Notes: generated from the letters alone by a model not told the origin. A DNA stretch of 44,951 nt from Bacteroidales bacterium UBA2714 (GCA_002354035.1 DEKU01000071.1:67740-112690), one strand, 5' to 3'. Shown: positions 8,243 to 17,274, numbered from the stretch's first letter. A program made the numbers and translations.

Positions 8243-8611
8243 TTACAATACTTCGGGAGCCAATGAAACAATCTTCGTGAATTGCTTGTCACGGAGTTCG
8301 CGTGCAACGGGGCCAAAGATACGGGTGCCACGGAGCTCGTCGTTGGCAGTGAGCAGTACACATGCATTATCGTCGAAGCGGATGTAGCTACCATCATTGC
8401 GGCGAATCTCTTTCTTTGTGCGGACAACCACAGCTTTAGAAACGGTTCCCTTTTTAATGTTGCCGGAAGGAATAGCATCTTTAACGGCCACTACAATAGT
8501 GTCGCCAATGGTGGCGTAGCGCTTCTTTGTGCCGCCGAGGACGCGAATACAGAGAGCGCTCTTGGCTCCACTGTTATCGGCAACGGTCATTCTGGTTTCT
8601 TGTTGTATCAT
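8243..8611 (-). CDS. rplN: 50S ribosomal protein L14
   Basis: The 122-residue protein lies at the subunit interface and forms bridges with 16S rRNA. It has the family start MIQQETRMTVADNSGAK, the VVVRTKKEIRRNDGSYIRFD core and the ending RELRDKQFTKIVSLAPEVL. It is among the most conserved proteins of the operon, and length is standard. Confidence 0.98.
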   Translation of the reverse strand: MIQQETRMTVADNSGAKSALCIRVLGGTKKRYATIGDTIVVAVKDAIPSGNIKKGTVSKAVVVRTKKEIRRNDGSYIRFDDNACVLLTANDELRGTRIFGPVARELRDKQFTKIVSLAPEVL

Positions 8612-8647
8612 TTCTTATTAATCTTTTTGTCTTGGACGTTGTGACAA

Positions 8648-8902
8648 TTACTTGGCTTTTTCAACGATTTCGACGAGACGCCAGCATTTATTCTTACTCA
8701 GCGGACGTGTTTCCATGATACGGACAGTGTCGCCGATAGTGCACTCGTTCTTTTCGTCATGAGCCATGAACTTAGTGGACTTTTTAACGAACTTGCCATA
8801 CAGGGGGTGCTTAACCTTACGTTCCACCTTGACGACAATAGACTTGTCCATCTTGTTGCTCACAACAACGCCAATTCTTTCTTTTCTTAAATTTCTTTCC
8901 AT
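8648..8902 (-). CDS. rpsQ: 30S ribosomal protein S17
   Basis: The 84-residue OB-fold 16S rRNA-binding protein reads MERNLRKERIGVVVSNKMDK, then HPLYGKFVKKSTKFMAHDE and the conserved TRPLSKNKCWRLVEIVEKAK. It is separated from rpmC by only eight bases and from rplN by 36. Confidence 0.98.
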   Translation of the reverse strand: MERNLRKERIGVVVSNKMDKSIVVKVERKVKHPLYGKFVKKSTKFMAHDEKNECTIGDTVRIMETRPLSKNKCWRLVEIVEKAK

Positions 8903-8910
8903 ATCTACTG

Positions 8911-9120
8911 TTAGTTCTGCTTCTGCTCAGCAATCTCGCGGGCGCGAAGTTCAGTGAGACAGCGGGCAATGGTTTTTCTACTTTCTTTTATTTTGTTAGG
9001 ATTCTCCAGAGGCGAAACAGCATGTGTCATAAGCATCTTCTGATACATGGAGCGCTCAGTATCCAACTTTTCCTTTAACTCGGCAGTCGTGAGTTCTTTT
9101 AAAACAATTTCGTTTTTCAT
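8911..9120 (-). CDS. rpmC: 50S ribosomal protein L29
   Basis: The 69-residue helical protein lies near the peptide exit tunnel, where signal recognition particle and trigger factor dock. It has an LKEKLDTERSMYQKMLMTHA helix and the NPNKIKESRKTIARCLTELR segment typical of the family. It lies between rplP and rpsQ as expected. Confidence 0.97.
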   Translation of the reverse strand: MKNEIVLKELTTAELKEKLDTERSMYQKMLMTHAVSPLENPNKIKESRKTIARCLTELRAREIAEQKQN

Positions 9121-9135
9121 GACTGTATCTTCTAT

Positions 9136-9558
9136 TTATTCTTCGATATAATCTCTTTTTACAACAAACTTGGTCGAGATCGGGAGCTTTTGGGCAGCCA
9201 GACGGAGAGCCTCTTTTGCAATATCCATGGGGACACCTTCGCACTCAAAAAGGATTGTGCCAGGCATCACACGGGCCACAAAGTACTCGGGGGCACCCTT
9301 ACCTTTACCCATACGCACCTCATTAGGCTTCTTGGTAATGGGTTTGTCAGGGAATATGCGAATCCAAATCTGACCTTCACGTTTCATGTGACGTGTTACA
9401 GCTTGACGTGCAGCCTCTATTTGACGGCCTGTGATAAAACAGGTCTCCAGGGACTTGATACCAAAGGTACCGAAAGCCAACTCGTGACCACGGAAAGCAT
9501 TGCCTTTAATTTTACCCTTCTGCTGCTTTCTATATCTTGTTTTCTTAGGTTGTAACAT
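9136..9558 (-). CDS. rplP: 50S ribosomal protein L16
   Basis: The 140-residue protein helps shape the A-site tRNA elbow region of the large subunit. The conserved start MLQPKKTRYRKQQKG, the IRIFPDKPITKKPNEVRMGK stretch and the VFECEGV-like segment (ILFECEGVPMDIA) are present. Its C-terminus PISTKFVVKRD is normal. Confidence 0.98.
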   Translation of the reverse strand: MLQPKKTRYRKQQKGKIKGNAFRGHELAFGTFGIKSLETCFITGRQIEAARQAVTRHMKREGQIWIRIFPDKPITKKPNEVRMGKGKGAPEYFVARVMPGTILFECEGVPMDIAKEALRLAAQKLPISTKFVVKRDYIEE

Positions 9559-9569
9559 TTTCTCTTATT

Positions 9570-9593
9570 GTTTAGCGTTGAGTGTTTAGCGTT
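9570..9593. repeat. Short direct repeat in the rpsC-rplP gap
   Basis: The 10-mer GTTTAGCGTT occurs twice, at 9570-9579 and 9584-9593, giving a 14-base period. It lies in the 63-base gap between rpsC and rplP. No dyad or T-run accompanies it, so its role, if any, is unknown. Confidence 0.7.
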
Positions 9594-9621
9594 TTTCTAT
9601 AACTCCAACCACTAACCTTTT

Positions 9622-10380
9622 TTATTTACTGTTGTTATTTCTGTTGTTTCCCGAACGGCGACGGGGGGCTCCATTGCCCGAACGGCGTTCACTGCCCATT
9701 GCAGGACGGTGATCCTTCTGCTGACCACCAACGGTAGAGGGGACCAGCTCACGTTTGCCATAAATAACCCCGCGGCAGATATACACCTTCACACCGATAC
9801 GACCATAAGTGGTATGAGCTTCGGCATGTGCGTAATCAATGTCGGCACGGAGAGTATGCAGAGGAGTACGACCTTCTTTGTAATGTTCGCTACGAGCAAT
9901 CTCGGCTCCGCCGATACGACCAGCGATAGAGACCTTGATACCTTCGGCTCCAGAACGCATAGTGGAAACAATAGCGTTCTTAATGGCACGACGGTACTGA
10001 ACGCGACCTTCGATTTGCTTAGCGATATTCTGAGCAACGAGAACAGCATCCAACTCGGGGCGCTTCACCTCGGAGATATTGATCTGTACATCCTTGCCGG
10101 TAAGTTTCTTCAATTCTTCTTTAAGTTTGTCGACCTCACTGCCGGCCTTGCCGATAATCAGACCCGGACGGGCGGTGTTGATAGTCACGGTAAGGAGCTT
10201 GAGGGTTCTCTCGATATAAATCTTCGAGACGCTGGCCTTGGCGAGACGGGCATTGAGATATTTGCGGATCTTGTCGTCCTCAACGAGCTTCTGCTCGAAC
10301 TTACGGCCGCCAAACCAGTTAGAATCCCATCCGCGGATGATGCCTAAACGATTTCCAATTGGGTTAGTTTTTTGTCCCAT
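9622..10380 (-). CDS. rpsC: 30S ribosomal protein S3
   Basis: The 252-residue protein lines the mRNA entry channel and contributes to helicase activity. It starts MGQKTNPIGNRLGIIRGWDS, has the KH domain with PGLIIGKAGSEVDKLKEEL, and the C-terminal domain with TTYGRIGVKVYI. It is longer than E. coli S3 because of a low-complexity tail rich in Arg, Asn and Gly (final ~25 residues). It follows rplV by 26 bases. Confidence 0.98.
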   Translation of the reverse strand: MGQKTNPIGNRLGIIRGWDSNWFGGRKFEQKLVEDDKIRKYLNARLAKASVSKIYIERTLKLLTVTINTARPGLIIGKAGSEVDKLKEELKKLTGKDVQINISEVKRPELDAVLVAQNIAKQIEGRVQYRRAIKNAIVSTMRSGAEGIKVSIAGRIGGAEIARSEHYKEGRTPLHTLRADIDYAHAEAHTTYGRIGVKVYICRGVIYGKRELVPSTVGGQQKDHRPAMGSERRSGNGAPRRRSGNNRNNNSK

Positions 10381-10406
10381 TGTTGACTTTCTTCTTATTA
10401 AATTAC

Positions 10407-10844
10407 TTATTTGTTTTCTTCTTCAGCTTTAGGAGCCACAGGAGCCTCTTCGACACGGCTGCCGAGAATAACGGTGATGTGGTTGCTGCGCTTGCGGATT
10501 CTGTATCCACGTCCCTGGGGGGCTGTGCGCATACGTTTCATTGTGCGGCCTTCATCAACCATAATCTGCTTCACATAAAGTTGACTGTCCTCCAAACGTT
10601 TGCCCTCGTTTTTGGCCTGCCAGTTTGCTACGGCACTAAGCACCAGTTTGTAAATCTTGGGGGCGGACTCTCTGGGGCTGTACTTCAATATACCCAGAGC
10701 TTTATCAACATCAACGCCGCGTACCATATCAGCGACGAGACGAGTCTTGCGAGGCGAAGTAGGATTGTTCATCAACTTTGCCACGTAGAGAGTCTTTTTG
10801 GCTTCTTTGCGTGCTTCTGCACTATTCTTTTTTCTACGTCCCAT
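10407..10844 (-). CDS. rplV: 50S ribosomal protein L22
   Basis: The 145-residue protein has a long beta hairpin that lines the peptide exit tunnel and affects macrolide binding. The PTSPRKTRLVADMVRG segment and the hairpin region MKRMRTAPQGRGYRIRKRSN are clear. It is about 30 residues longer than the common bacterial form, with extra basic residues at the N-terminus and an acidic Ala/Pro/Glu-rich tail. Confidence 0.98.
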   Translation of the reverse strand: MGRRKKNSAEARKEAKKTLYVAKLMNNPTSPRKTRLVADMVRGVDVDKALGILKYSPRESAPKIYKLVLSAVANWQAKNEGKRLEDSQLYVKQIMVDEGRTMKRMRTAPQGRGYRIRKRSNHITVILGSRVEEAPVAPKAEEENK

Positions 10845-10873
10845 TTCTTATTGTATCTTTCTTTTTGGACTAA

Positions 10874-11152
10874 TTATTTCTTAGCTTTATCTTTAGATCC
10901 GGCATGGCCACGGAAGATGCGGGTGGGAGCAAATTCACCCAGCTTATGACCCACCATATTCTCGGTGACATACACAGGAATGAATTTGTTTCCATTGTGC
11001 ACGGCGATTGTCTGTCCCACGAAATCGGGCGATATCATCGAGGCACGGCTCCAAGTCTTGATGGTAACTTTTTTATTAGCCTGCTGAGCCTCAATGACTC
11101 TTTTCTCCAGCTTATGGAAGATATACGGACCTTTCTTTAATGAACGACTCAT
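10874..11152 (-). CDS. rpsS: 30S ribosomal protein S19
   Basis: The 92-residue head protein contacts S13 and A-site tRNA. It has the strongly conserved start MSRSLKKGPYI, the TWSRASMISPDFVGQTIAVHNG core and the MVGHKLGEFAPTRIFRGH segment. Length is standard. It lies 19 bases after rplB. Confidence 0.98.
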   Translation of the reverse strand: MSRSLKKGPYIFHKLEKRVIEAQQANKKVTIKTWSRASMISPDFVGQTIAVHNGNKFIPVYVTENMVGHKLGEFAPTRIFRGHAGSKDKAKK

Positions 11153-11171
11153 TTTCTTCTTCTTTTAATAA

Positions 11172-11996
11172 TTACTTCTTTCTTCTTTCGACAATGTACT
11201 TGCTCGACTGTTTCTTAGGAGCGCGTGTCTTGTAGCCCTTAGCTGGGATACCCTTACGGCTGCGAGGATGTCCGCCGCTCTGACGGCCCTCACCACCGCC
11301 CATCGGGTGGTCAACAGGATTCATGACTACACCACGGTTGCGCGGACGGCGACCGAGCCAACGGCTGCGGCCTGCTTTACCGCCAACCTCAAGGTTATGC
11401 TCAGGATTGGAAACAATACCAACAGTGGCACGGCAAGCCTGCAGAATCATACGCATCTCACCACTGGGCATTTTAATGATAGCATACTTGTCGTCGCGCG
11501 ACATGAGCTGTGCATAAGCACCAGCGCTACGCACCATCTTGGCGCCCTGGCCAGGACGCAGCTCAATGTTGTGAATCAGTGTGCCGAAAGGAATTTCAGC
11601 AAGAGTCAAAGTGTTTCCAACTTCTGGAGCAACACCTTTACCCGACATGACAGTCTGACCAACTTTTAATCCCTGGGGAGCCAGGATATAACGCTTCTCA
11701 CCATCTGCATAAAAAACCAATGCAATACGTGAACTGCGGTTGGGGTCATACTCGATAGTCTTTACAACAGCGGGAATACCGTCCTTGTCTCTCTTGAAAT
11801 CGACAAAACGATATAACTGCTTATGACCACCGCCCATATAGCGCATGGTCATCTTACCTTGGTTGTTACGGCCACCGCTCTTGGCGTAGCCTCTCACCAG
11901 ACTTTTTTCCGGTTTGCTGGTAGTAATGTCATCATTCGTGACAACAATCTTGTGACGCTGACCGGGAGTTGTGGGTTTAATTTTCTTTAAAGCCAT
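11172..11996 (-). CDS. rplB: 50S ribosomal protein L2
   Basis: The 274-residue core large-subunit protein is needed for subunit association and peptidyl-transferase assembly. It has the N-terminal basic tail, the GRNNQGKMTMRYMGGGHKQ motif and the C-terminal GVVMNPVDHPMGGGEGR segment, which carries the conserved histidine. An unusually long 103-base gap holding a strong hairpin separates it from the upstream rplW. Confidence 0.98.
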   Translation of the reverse strand: MALKKIKPTTPGQRHKIVVTNDDITTSKPEKSLVRGYAKSGGRNNQGKMTMRYMGGGHKQLYRFVDFKRDKDGIPAVVKTIEYDPNRSSRIALVFYADGEKRYILAPQGLKVGQTVMSGKGVAPEVGNTLTLAEIPFGTLIHNIELRPGQGAKMVRSAGAYAQLMSRDDKYAIIKMPSGEMRMILQACRATVGIVSNPEHNLEVGGKAGRSRWLGRRPRNRGVVMNPVDHPMGGGEGRQSGGHPRSRKGIPAKGYKTRAPKKQSSKYIVERRKK

Positions 11997-12055
11997 TTCT
12001 GTTCTTTTAGTCTCTTATCAGTGGACTATTACTATTATTTATTATTTTTTAATAT

Positions 12056-12091
12056 TGCCGAAGGTGAGGAAAGGTATCCTCGCCTTCGGCA
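12056..12091 (-). other. Strong hairpin between rplW and rplB
   Basis: Arms 12056-12070 and 12077-12091 are complementary over 15 positions with a single imperfect pair (12065/12082) and a six-base loop. On the minus-strand mRNA the hairpin starts about eight bases after the rplW stop codon. The RNA beyond it is A-rich, not U-rich, so it is not a classical intrinsic terminator. It may be a processing, pausing or protein-binding site, or an inserted repeat. Confidence 0.75.
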
Positions 12092-12099
12092 GTGATTGA

Positions 12100-12450
12100 T
12101 TAGATGTTTGCGTAGAAGTCGATGCTGTCGCCTTCGGCCAGAGTTACGATAGCTTTCTTGAAAGCATTGGTGCGTCCCACCAGATATCCAGCCTTAGTAT
12201 AACGAGCCTTTACTTTGCCCGAATAGTTCATCGTGTTTACCGAAAGAACCTTCACACTGTAGAACTCCTCGACGGCTTTCTTAATCTCAATCTTATTGGC
12301 ACGCTTGTCGACAACAAAACCATAACGATTCAGAACCTTCGGGGCAGGCTTGTTCTTTTCGCGCTGGATGCGGGTAAGCTGGGGAGCAGCTGCGGCCTCG
12401 GTGATTCTCGTCATCTTTTCGCTGATCAGAGGTTTTACTAAGATATTCAT
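12100..12450 (-). CDS. rplW: 50S ribosomal protein L23
   Basis: The 116-residue protein at the tunnel exit is the docking site for trigger factor and signal recognition particle. The start MNILVKPLISEKMT, the NRYGFVVDKRANKIEIKKAVEEF region and the ending typical of L23 are present. An insertion of about 20 residues after the first strand (EAAAAPQLTRIQREKNKPAP) makes it longer than the E. coli protein. Confidence 0.97.
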   Translation of the reverse strand: MNILVKPLISEKMTRITEAAAAPQLTRIQREKNKPAPKVLNRYGFVVDKRANKIEIKKAVEEFYSVKVLSVNTMNYSGKVKARYTKAGYLVGRTNAFKKAIVTLAEGDSIDFYANI

Positions 12451-12487
12451 CGTTGTTAAACTTTCTTAAATCAATTTACTAACTACT

Positions 12488-13120
12488 TTATTTTGTTGCC
12501 AAAACGCGGCTAATTTCGCCGAATGAGCCTTCAGTTATAAGGATATTAGCAGCATTTACAATGTCGTATGTGTTTAATTGCGACACAGTTACCACTTTTA
12601 CCCTCTGGAGGTTTCGAGCAGACAAAGATACGAAATTATTTTGATTCTCAACAACAATTAATGATTTTTTGTCGCCTAATTTAAGATTGTTGAGTATCTC
12701 AATCATCTTTTTAGTCTTCGGAGCCTCCATGTTGATGCTGTCGACAACAGTCATGGCATTCTCAGCAACCTTGGCGCTGAGGGCAGAACGACGGGCCAAA
12801 CGCTTCACCTTAATATTCAGCTTGAAACGGTAGTCGCGGGGCTGGGGTCCGAATATACGACCGCCACCCACAAAGACCGGGCTCTTCAAATCACCCGAAC
12901 GGGCACCACCAGTGCCTTTCTGGCGTTTAAGTTTACGGGTGCTGTGGGCATTTTCACTACGTTCTTTGGCCTTGTGAGTACCCTGACGGTTGTCTGCCAA
13001 AAACTGTTTGCAATCGAGATAGATTGCATGCTGGTTGGGCTCGATGGCGAAGATAGAATCGTCGAGAGTGATGGTTCTACCGGTTTCGCTTCCGTTGATG
13101 TTATAGACTTTTAACTCCAT
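12488..13120 (-). CDS. rplD: 50S ribosomal protein L4
   Basis: The 210-residue protein has an extended loop reaching into the exit tunnel. Recognisable parts are TRKLKRQKGTGGARSGDLKS, VGGGRIFGPQPRDYRFKLN and the globular C-terminal domain. In E. coli L4 controls the S10 operon through its leader. The rplD start overlaps the end of rplC by 10 bases, which suggests coupled translation. Confidence 0.98.
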   Translation of the reverse strand: MELKVYNINGSETGRTITLDDSIFAIEPNQHAIYLDCKQFLADNRQGTHKAKERSENAHSTRKLKRQKGTGGARSGDLKSPVFVGGGRIFGPQPRDYRFKLNIKVKRLARRSALSAKVAENAMTVVDSINMEAPKTKKMIEILNNLKLGDKKSLIVVENQNNFVSLSARNLQRVKVVTVSQLNTYDIVNAANILITEGSFGEISRVLATK

Positions 13121-13740
13121 CTTTCAAGTTTTATTATTGATCCTTTGGGTCCCGGTACAGAACCTTTCACTAACATTAAATTCTTTTCAGGGATAATCTT
13201 GACAACCTGAAGATTCTGAATCTTCACTCGGTGGTTACCCGTCTGACCGGCCATGCGCATACCCTTGAAAATACGCGAAGGATAGGAACTTGCACCAATC
13301 GAACCGGGGGCACGCAGGCGGTCGTGCTGGCCGTGAGTCAAGTCACCGACACCGCCAAAACCATGTCTCTTGACAACGCCTTGGAAACCCTTACCTTTAG
13401 AGGTTCCGACGACGTCGACAAATTCGCCTTCCTGGAAGACATCCACTGTCAAAACTTCACCATACTTTTTCTTGTGGCCCTCCTCAAAGCGGCTGAACTC
13501 TGCGAGATAGCGTTTGGGGGTGGTGTTGGCCTTTGCAAAATGGCCTCTCATGGGCTTTGTGACGCGGCTTTCCTTCTGCTCGCCAAAAGCCAACTGAATA
13601 GCCTCATAACCATCCTTCTCGATGGTTCTTACTTGTGTGACAACACAAGGACCAGCTTCAATAACTGTGCACGGAATCTGCTTTCCGTCGGCATCAAAAA
13701 GACTGGTCATTCCAATTTTTTTACCAATTAATCCTGACAT
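13111..13740 (-). CDS. rplC: 50S ribosomal protein L3
   Basis: The 209-residue protein folds early on 23S rRNA near the peptidyl-transferase centre. It starts MSGLIGKKIGMTSLFD. It has GTSKGKGFQGVVKRHGFGG, GSIGASSYPSRIFKGMRMAG and the VKGSVPGPKGSIIKL ending. Its final ten bases overlap the start of rplD. Confidence 0.98.
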   Translation of the reverse strand: MSGLIGKKIGMTSLFDADGKQIPCTVIEAGPCVVTQVRTIEKDGYEAIQLAFGEQKESRVTKPMRGHFAKANTTPKRYLAEFSRFEEGHKKKYGEVLTVDVFQEGEFVDVVGTSKGKGFQGVVKRHGFGGVGDLTHGQHDRLRAPGSIGASSYPSRIFKGMRMAGQTGNHRVKIQNLQVVKIIPEKNLMLVKGSVPGPKGSIIKLERWS

Positions 13741-13824
13741 TTCTTTACTTTGGATTGTTTGTTTTTAGTTTTCAGCTTATTCTCATCATCGGGCGATGAC
13801 TACTGACATTGGCTGATTTTAATT

Positions 13825-14133
13825 TCACACTTTGATTTCCACTTCAACACCACTGGGCAATTCCAGCTTCATCAAAGCGTCGATAGTCTTGGCACGGTCA
13901 TTGATGTCAATGTCCATAAGACGCTTATAGGTGCTCAGTTCAAACTGTTCGCGGCTCTTCTTGTTGACAAATGTGGAGCGGTTCACAGTGAAAATCTTTT
14001 TGTTTGTCGGCAGCGGAATGGGACCATTCACCACTGCGCCCGTCATCTTGACGGTCTTAACGATCTTCTCAGCCGACTTGTCGACGAGATTGTGGTCGTA
14101 AGATTTCAGTTTGATTCTAATTCTTTGACTCAC
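13825..14133 (-). CDS. rpsJ: 30S ribosomal protein S10
   Basis: The 102-residue head protein is also known as NusE, a partner of NusB and NusG in antitermination. It has the sequence IRIKLKSYDHNLVDKSAEKI, then GPIPLPTNKKIFTVNRSTFV and the ending LPSGVEVEIKV. It lies 15 bases after fusA, so the str and S10 clusters are joined without a tuf gene between them. Confidence 0.98.
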   Translation of the reverse strand: MSQRIRIKLKSYDHNLVDKSAEKIVKTVKMTGAVVNGPIPLPTNKKIFTVNRSTFVNKKSREQFELSTYKRLMDIDINDRAKTIDALMKLELPSGVEVEIKV

Positions 14134-14148
14134 GGTTAATGTTATTTA

Positions 14149-16239
14149 TTAATTATTATATTTATTCTTCAGGATGTTTTCCTGCTGGTCGCGGCTCACC
14201 TCAGCATAGTGCGAGAACTCCATTGTCGAGTTGGCACGGCCAGAAGTGATAGTACGCAGCGAGGTCACATAGCCGAACATCTGCTCCAGCGGCACCATGG
14301 CATGGATAGCCTGCACGCCCACCTTTGCGACGATATTCTCCAGCATACCACGGCGGCGGTTCAGGTCGCCCGTAACGTCACCCACGTATGCATCGGGGGT
14401 AAGAACCTCCAGCTTCATGATCGGCTCCAGCAGCACAGGCTGAGCCTTGCGGCAAGCCTCCTTGAATCCGATCTTGGCACACACCTCAAACGACAACTGG
14501 TCGCTGTCCACCGGATGAAACGAACCATCCAGCACAGTCACCTTCATGCTGTCCATCGGGTAGCCGGCCAAGACGCCATTCTGCATAGCCTCCTTGAAGC
14601 CCTTCTCGATAGCAGGAATATATTCTTTAGGAATGTTACCACCCTTCACCTCATTGACAAACTGCAGACCGGTCACTCCCTCGTCGGCGGGGCCAATCTC
14701 AAACAGAATGTCGGCAAATTTACCCCTGCCGCCTGTCTGCTTCTTGTAGATTTCGTGATGCTGAACAGTGGCAGTGATAGCCTCTTTATAAGCCACCTGC
14801 GGACGGCCCTGGTTCACCTCGACCGAGAACTCACGACGCAGACGGTCCAAAATGATGTCCAAATGCAGCTCGCCCATACCGCTGATGATGGTCTGACCCG
14901 ACACCTCATCGCTCTTGACGCGGAACGTAGGATCTTCCTCCACAAGCTTAGTCAGCGCATTGGTCAACTTGTCCATGTCGCCTTGTGTCAAAGGCTCAAC
15001 CGCGATACTGATTACCGGTTCGGGGAACTTCATCGACTCGAGGATAATGGGGTGCTTCTCGTCGCAGAGGGTATGCCCGGTCTTGATGTCCTTGAAACCT
15101 ACTGCAGCCCCGATGTCACCAGCCTCGATGCGGTCGAGCGGGTTCTGCTTGTTGGAGTGCATCTGCATGATACGGCTGATGCGTTCCTTCTTGCCCGTAT
15201 TGGCATTATAAACATACGAGCCGGATTCCAACGAGCCGCTGTAAACGCGGAAGAAACAAAGACGGCCCACATAAGGGTCGGTGGCAATCTTGAAAGCCAA
15301 AGCCGAGAAAGGAGCCTTCACATCGATAGGACGCATCTCCGGCTTTCCGGTCTTGGGATTGATGCCATCCACCTCCTTCATGTCGAGGGGGCTGGGCAGG
15401 AAAGCCGCCACAGCGTCAAGCAGGGTCTGAACACCCTTATTCTTGAAAGCGGAGCCGCACATCACGGGGACAATCTTCTTGGCCAAAGTGGCTTTTCGGA
15501 TTTCGGCAATAATCTCTTCGGCAGTGATGGAGTCGGGGTCGTCGAAGAATTTCTCCAACAGCGCCTCGTTCTCCTCGGCCACTCCCTCGACGAGTTTCTG
15601 ACGATACTCGGCGGCGATGTCCTTCAGGTCATCGGGCATGGGGATTTCCTCGAAACGCTGACCGTTGGACGACTCGTCCCATACCAGCGCCTTGTTCGAA
15701 ATCAAATCCACAACACCCTTGTACAGATCCTCCTGACCGATAGGGATTTCAATGGGGATAGGATTGGCGCCCAAGCGCTCCTTGATTTGACTCACCACGC
15801 CGAAGAAATCGGCACCTGCGCGGTCCATCTTATTGACAAAAGCAATGCGGGGCACACCGTACTTGTCGGCCTGACGCCACACCGTCTCCGACTGAGGCTC
15901 CACGCCGCCGACAGCGCAGAAGATGGCGATAGCGCCATCGAGCACGCGCAACGAACGCTCCACCTCCACCGTAAAGTCCACGTGGCCCGGAGTGTCAATA
16001 ATATTGTACTTATAACGCTGGTCATGCCAGTCCCAATATACCGTGGTGGCGGCAGAAGTGATGGTGATTCCACGTTCCTGCTCCTGCACCATCCAGTCCA
16101 TTGTGGCCGAGCCTTCGTGCGTCTCTCCCAGCTTATAGTTCTTGCCGGTATAAAAAAGTATGCGCTCGGTCGTCGTCGTCTTGCCGGCGTCGATATGGGC
16201 CATGATGCCAATATTCCTTGTATATTTTAGGTCTGACAT
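14149..16239 (-). CDS. fusA: Elongation factor G
   Basis: This 696-residue translational GTPase drives tRNA-mRNA translocation and, with RRF, ribosome recycling. G motifs are seen as AHIDAGKTTTTERIL (P loop), RGITITSAATT (switch I), DTPGHVDFTVEV (switch II) and NKMDRAGAD. Domain IV and V segments follow (GRGKFADILFEI, GGNIPKEYIPAIEKG, FGYVTSLRTITSGRA). Length matches canonical EF-G. Placement between rpsG and rpsJ marks it as the main str-operon copy and not an EF-G paralogue. Confidence 0.98.
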   Translation of the reverse strand: MSDLKYTRNIGIMAHIDAGKTTTTERILFYTGKNYKLGETHEGSATMDWMVQEQERGITITSAATTVYWDWHDQRYKYNIIDTPGHVDFTVEVERSLRVLDGAIAIFCAVGGVEPQSETVWRQADKYGVPRIAFVNKMDRAGADFFGVVSQIKERLGANPIPIEIPIGQEDLYKGVVDLISNKALVWDESSNGQRFEEIPMPDDLKDIAAEYRQKLVEGVAEENEALLEKFFDDPDSITAEEIIAEIRKATLAKKIVPVMCGSAFKNKGVQTLLDAVAAFLPSPLDMKEVDGINPKTGKPEMRPIDVKAPFSALAFKIATDPYVGRLCFFRVYSGSLESGSYVYNANTGKKERISRIMQMHSNKQNPLDRIEAGDIGAAVGFKDIKTGHTLCDEKHPIILESMKFPEPVISIAVEPLTQGDMDKLTNALTKLVEEDPTFRVKSDEVSGQTIISGMGELHLDIILDRLRREFSVEVNQGRPQVAYKEAITATVQHHEIYKKQTGGRGKFADILFEIGPADEGVTGLQFVNEVKGGNIPKEYIPAIEKGFKEAMQNGVLAGYPMDSMKVTVLDGSFHPVDSDQLSFEVCAKIGFKEACRKAQPVLLEPIMKLEVLTPDAYVGDVTGDLNRRRGMLENIVAKVGVQAIHAMVPLEQMFGYVTSLRTITSGRANSTMEFSHYAEVSRDQQENILKNKYNN

Positions 16240-16311
16240 GTATTTGTGGTTTTGCTTGGGCTATCAGTTATTCCTGAATAAAGAATCTTTTTAGAACGTA
16301 TTAATTAATAA

Positions 16312-16779
16312 TTAGAAGCGGAAGTGCGAGAAAGCCTTGTTGGCCTCGGCCATACGGTGGATATCCTCTTTACGCTTGAAGGCGGCACCCTCTTCCTTGT
16401 AAGCAGCCTGAATCTCAGCGGCCAGTTTCAGAGCCATGGTCTTCTCGCTGCGCTTGCGGCTGAAGCTGATAAGGTTCTTCATGCCGATGGACTGCTTGCG
16501 CTCGGGGCGGATTTCGGTAGGCACCTGGAAAGTGGCGCCGCCGATACGACGGCTCTTCACCTCAACCGAGGGGGTGATGTTGGCCAGAGCCTTCTTCCAC
16601 ACTTCGATGCCGTCTTCCTTGGTGCGGTCGGCCACCACGTCGATTGCCTCATAGAAAATCTTGTAGGCAATGGTCTTCTTGCCGCCCAACATCAGGTTGT
16701 TGACAAACTTGGTAACGAGCACGTCGTTATATTTGGGATCCGGGAGGATGATACGTTTTCTGGGTTTAGCTTTTCTCAT
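16312..16779 (-). CDS. rpsG: 30S ribosomal protein S7
   Basis: The 155-residue protein nucleates the small-subunit head and lies at the tRNA exit site. It starts MRKAKPRKRIILPDPKYND, has the KFVNNLMLGGKKTIAYKIFY helix pair, then RRIGGATFQVPTEIRPERK and the KREDIHRMAEANKAF-like ending. It follows rpsL by 64 bases. Confidence 0.98.
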   Translation of the reverse strand: MRKAKPRKRIILPDPKYNDVLVTKFVNNLMLGGKKTIAYKIFYEAIDVVADRTKEDGIEVWKKALANITPSVEVKSRRIGGATFQVPTEIRPERKQSIGMKNLISFSRKRSEKTMALKLAAEIQAAYKEEGAAFKRKEDIHRMAEANKAFSHFRF

Positions 16780-16843
16780 TTCTCTTATTCATTAACGAAT
16801 TGTTCTCGACAATTCCTAATTCTTTGTAAATCTTAATTCTTAC

Positions 16844-17227
16844 TTACTTAGCAGCCTGTTTCGGACGCTTGGCACCGTATTTGGAACGACGCTGGCGACG
16901 GCCGTCAACTCCGCTGGTATCCAGTGCACCACGGATGATGTGATAACGCACGCCGGGGAGGTCCTTCACACGGCCACCACGAATCATAACAATGGAGTGC
17001 TCCTGCAGGTTGTGGCCCTCACCGGGGATGTAGGCGTTGACCTCTTTCTGGTTGGTGAGACGCACACGGGCAACCTTACGCATTGCCGAGTTAGGTTTTT
17101 TCGGGGTGGTGGTGTACACACGGGTGCAGACGCCGCGACGCTGGGGGCAGCTGTCCAGAGCGGGAGATTTCGACTTATACTCCATCTGCTGGCGTCCTTT
17201 GCGAACTAATTGCTGAATTGTTGGCAT
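16844..17227 (-). CDS. rpsL: 30S ribosomal protein S12
   Basis: The 127-residue decoding-centre protein is the first gene of the operon. It starts MPTIQQLVRKGRQQ and has TTTPKKPNSAMRKVARVRL and VKDLPGVRYHIIRGALD. The two lysines where streptomycin-resistance changes usually occur (in PKKPNS and in VKDLPGVRYH) are the wild-type residues, so the sequence predicts a streptomycin-sensitive S12. A complete promoter lies 82 bases upstream. Confidence 0.98.
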   Translation of the reverse strand: MPTIQQLVRKGRQQMEYKSKSPALDSCPQRRGVCTRVYTTTPKKPNSAMRKVARVRLTNQKEVNAYIPGEGHNLQEHSIVMIRGGRVKDLPGVRYHIIRGALDTSGVDGRRQRRSKYGAKRPKQAAK

Positions 17228-17274
17228 TTTGTCTTTTGATGTTATATATTTAATTATTAATGTTTTCCGTCACT

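Noticed and set aside
14209..16230. A 673-codon open frame on the plus strand
   Set aside because: It is the antisense shadow of fusA, has no recognisable domain, and has no promoter.
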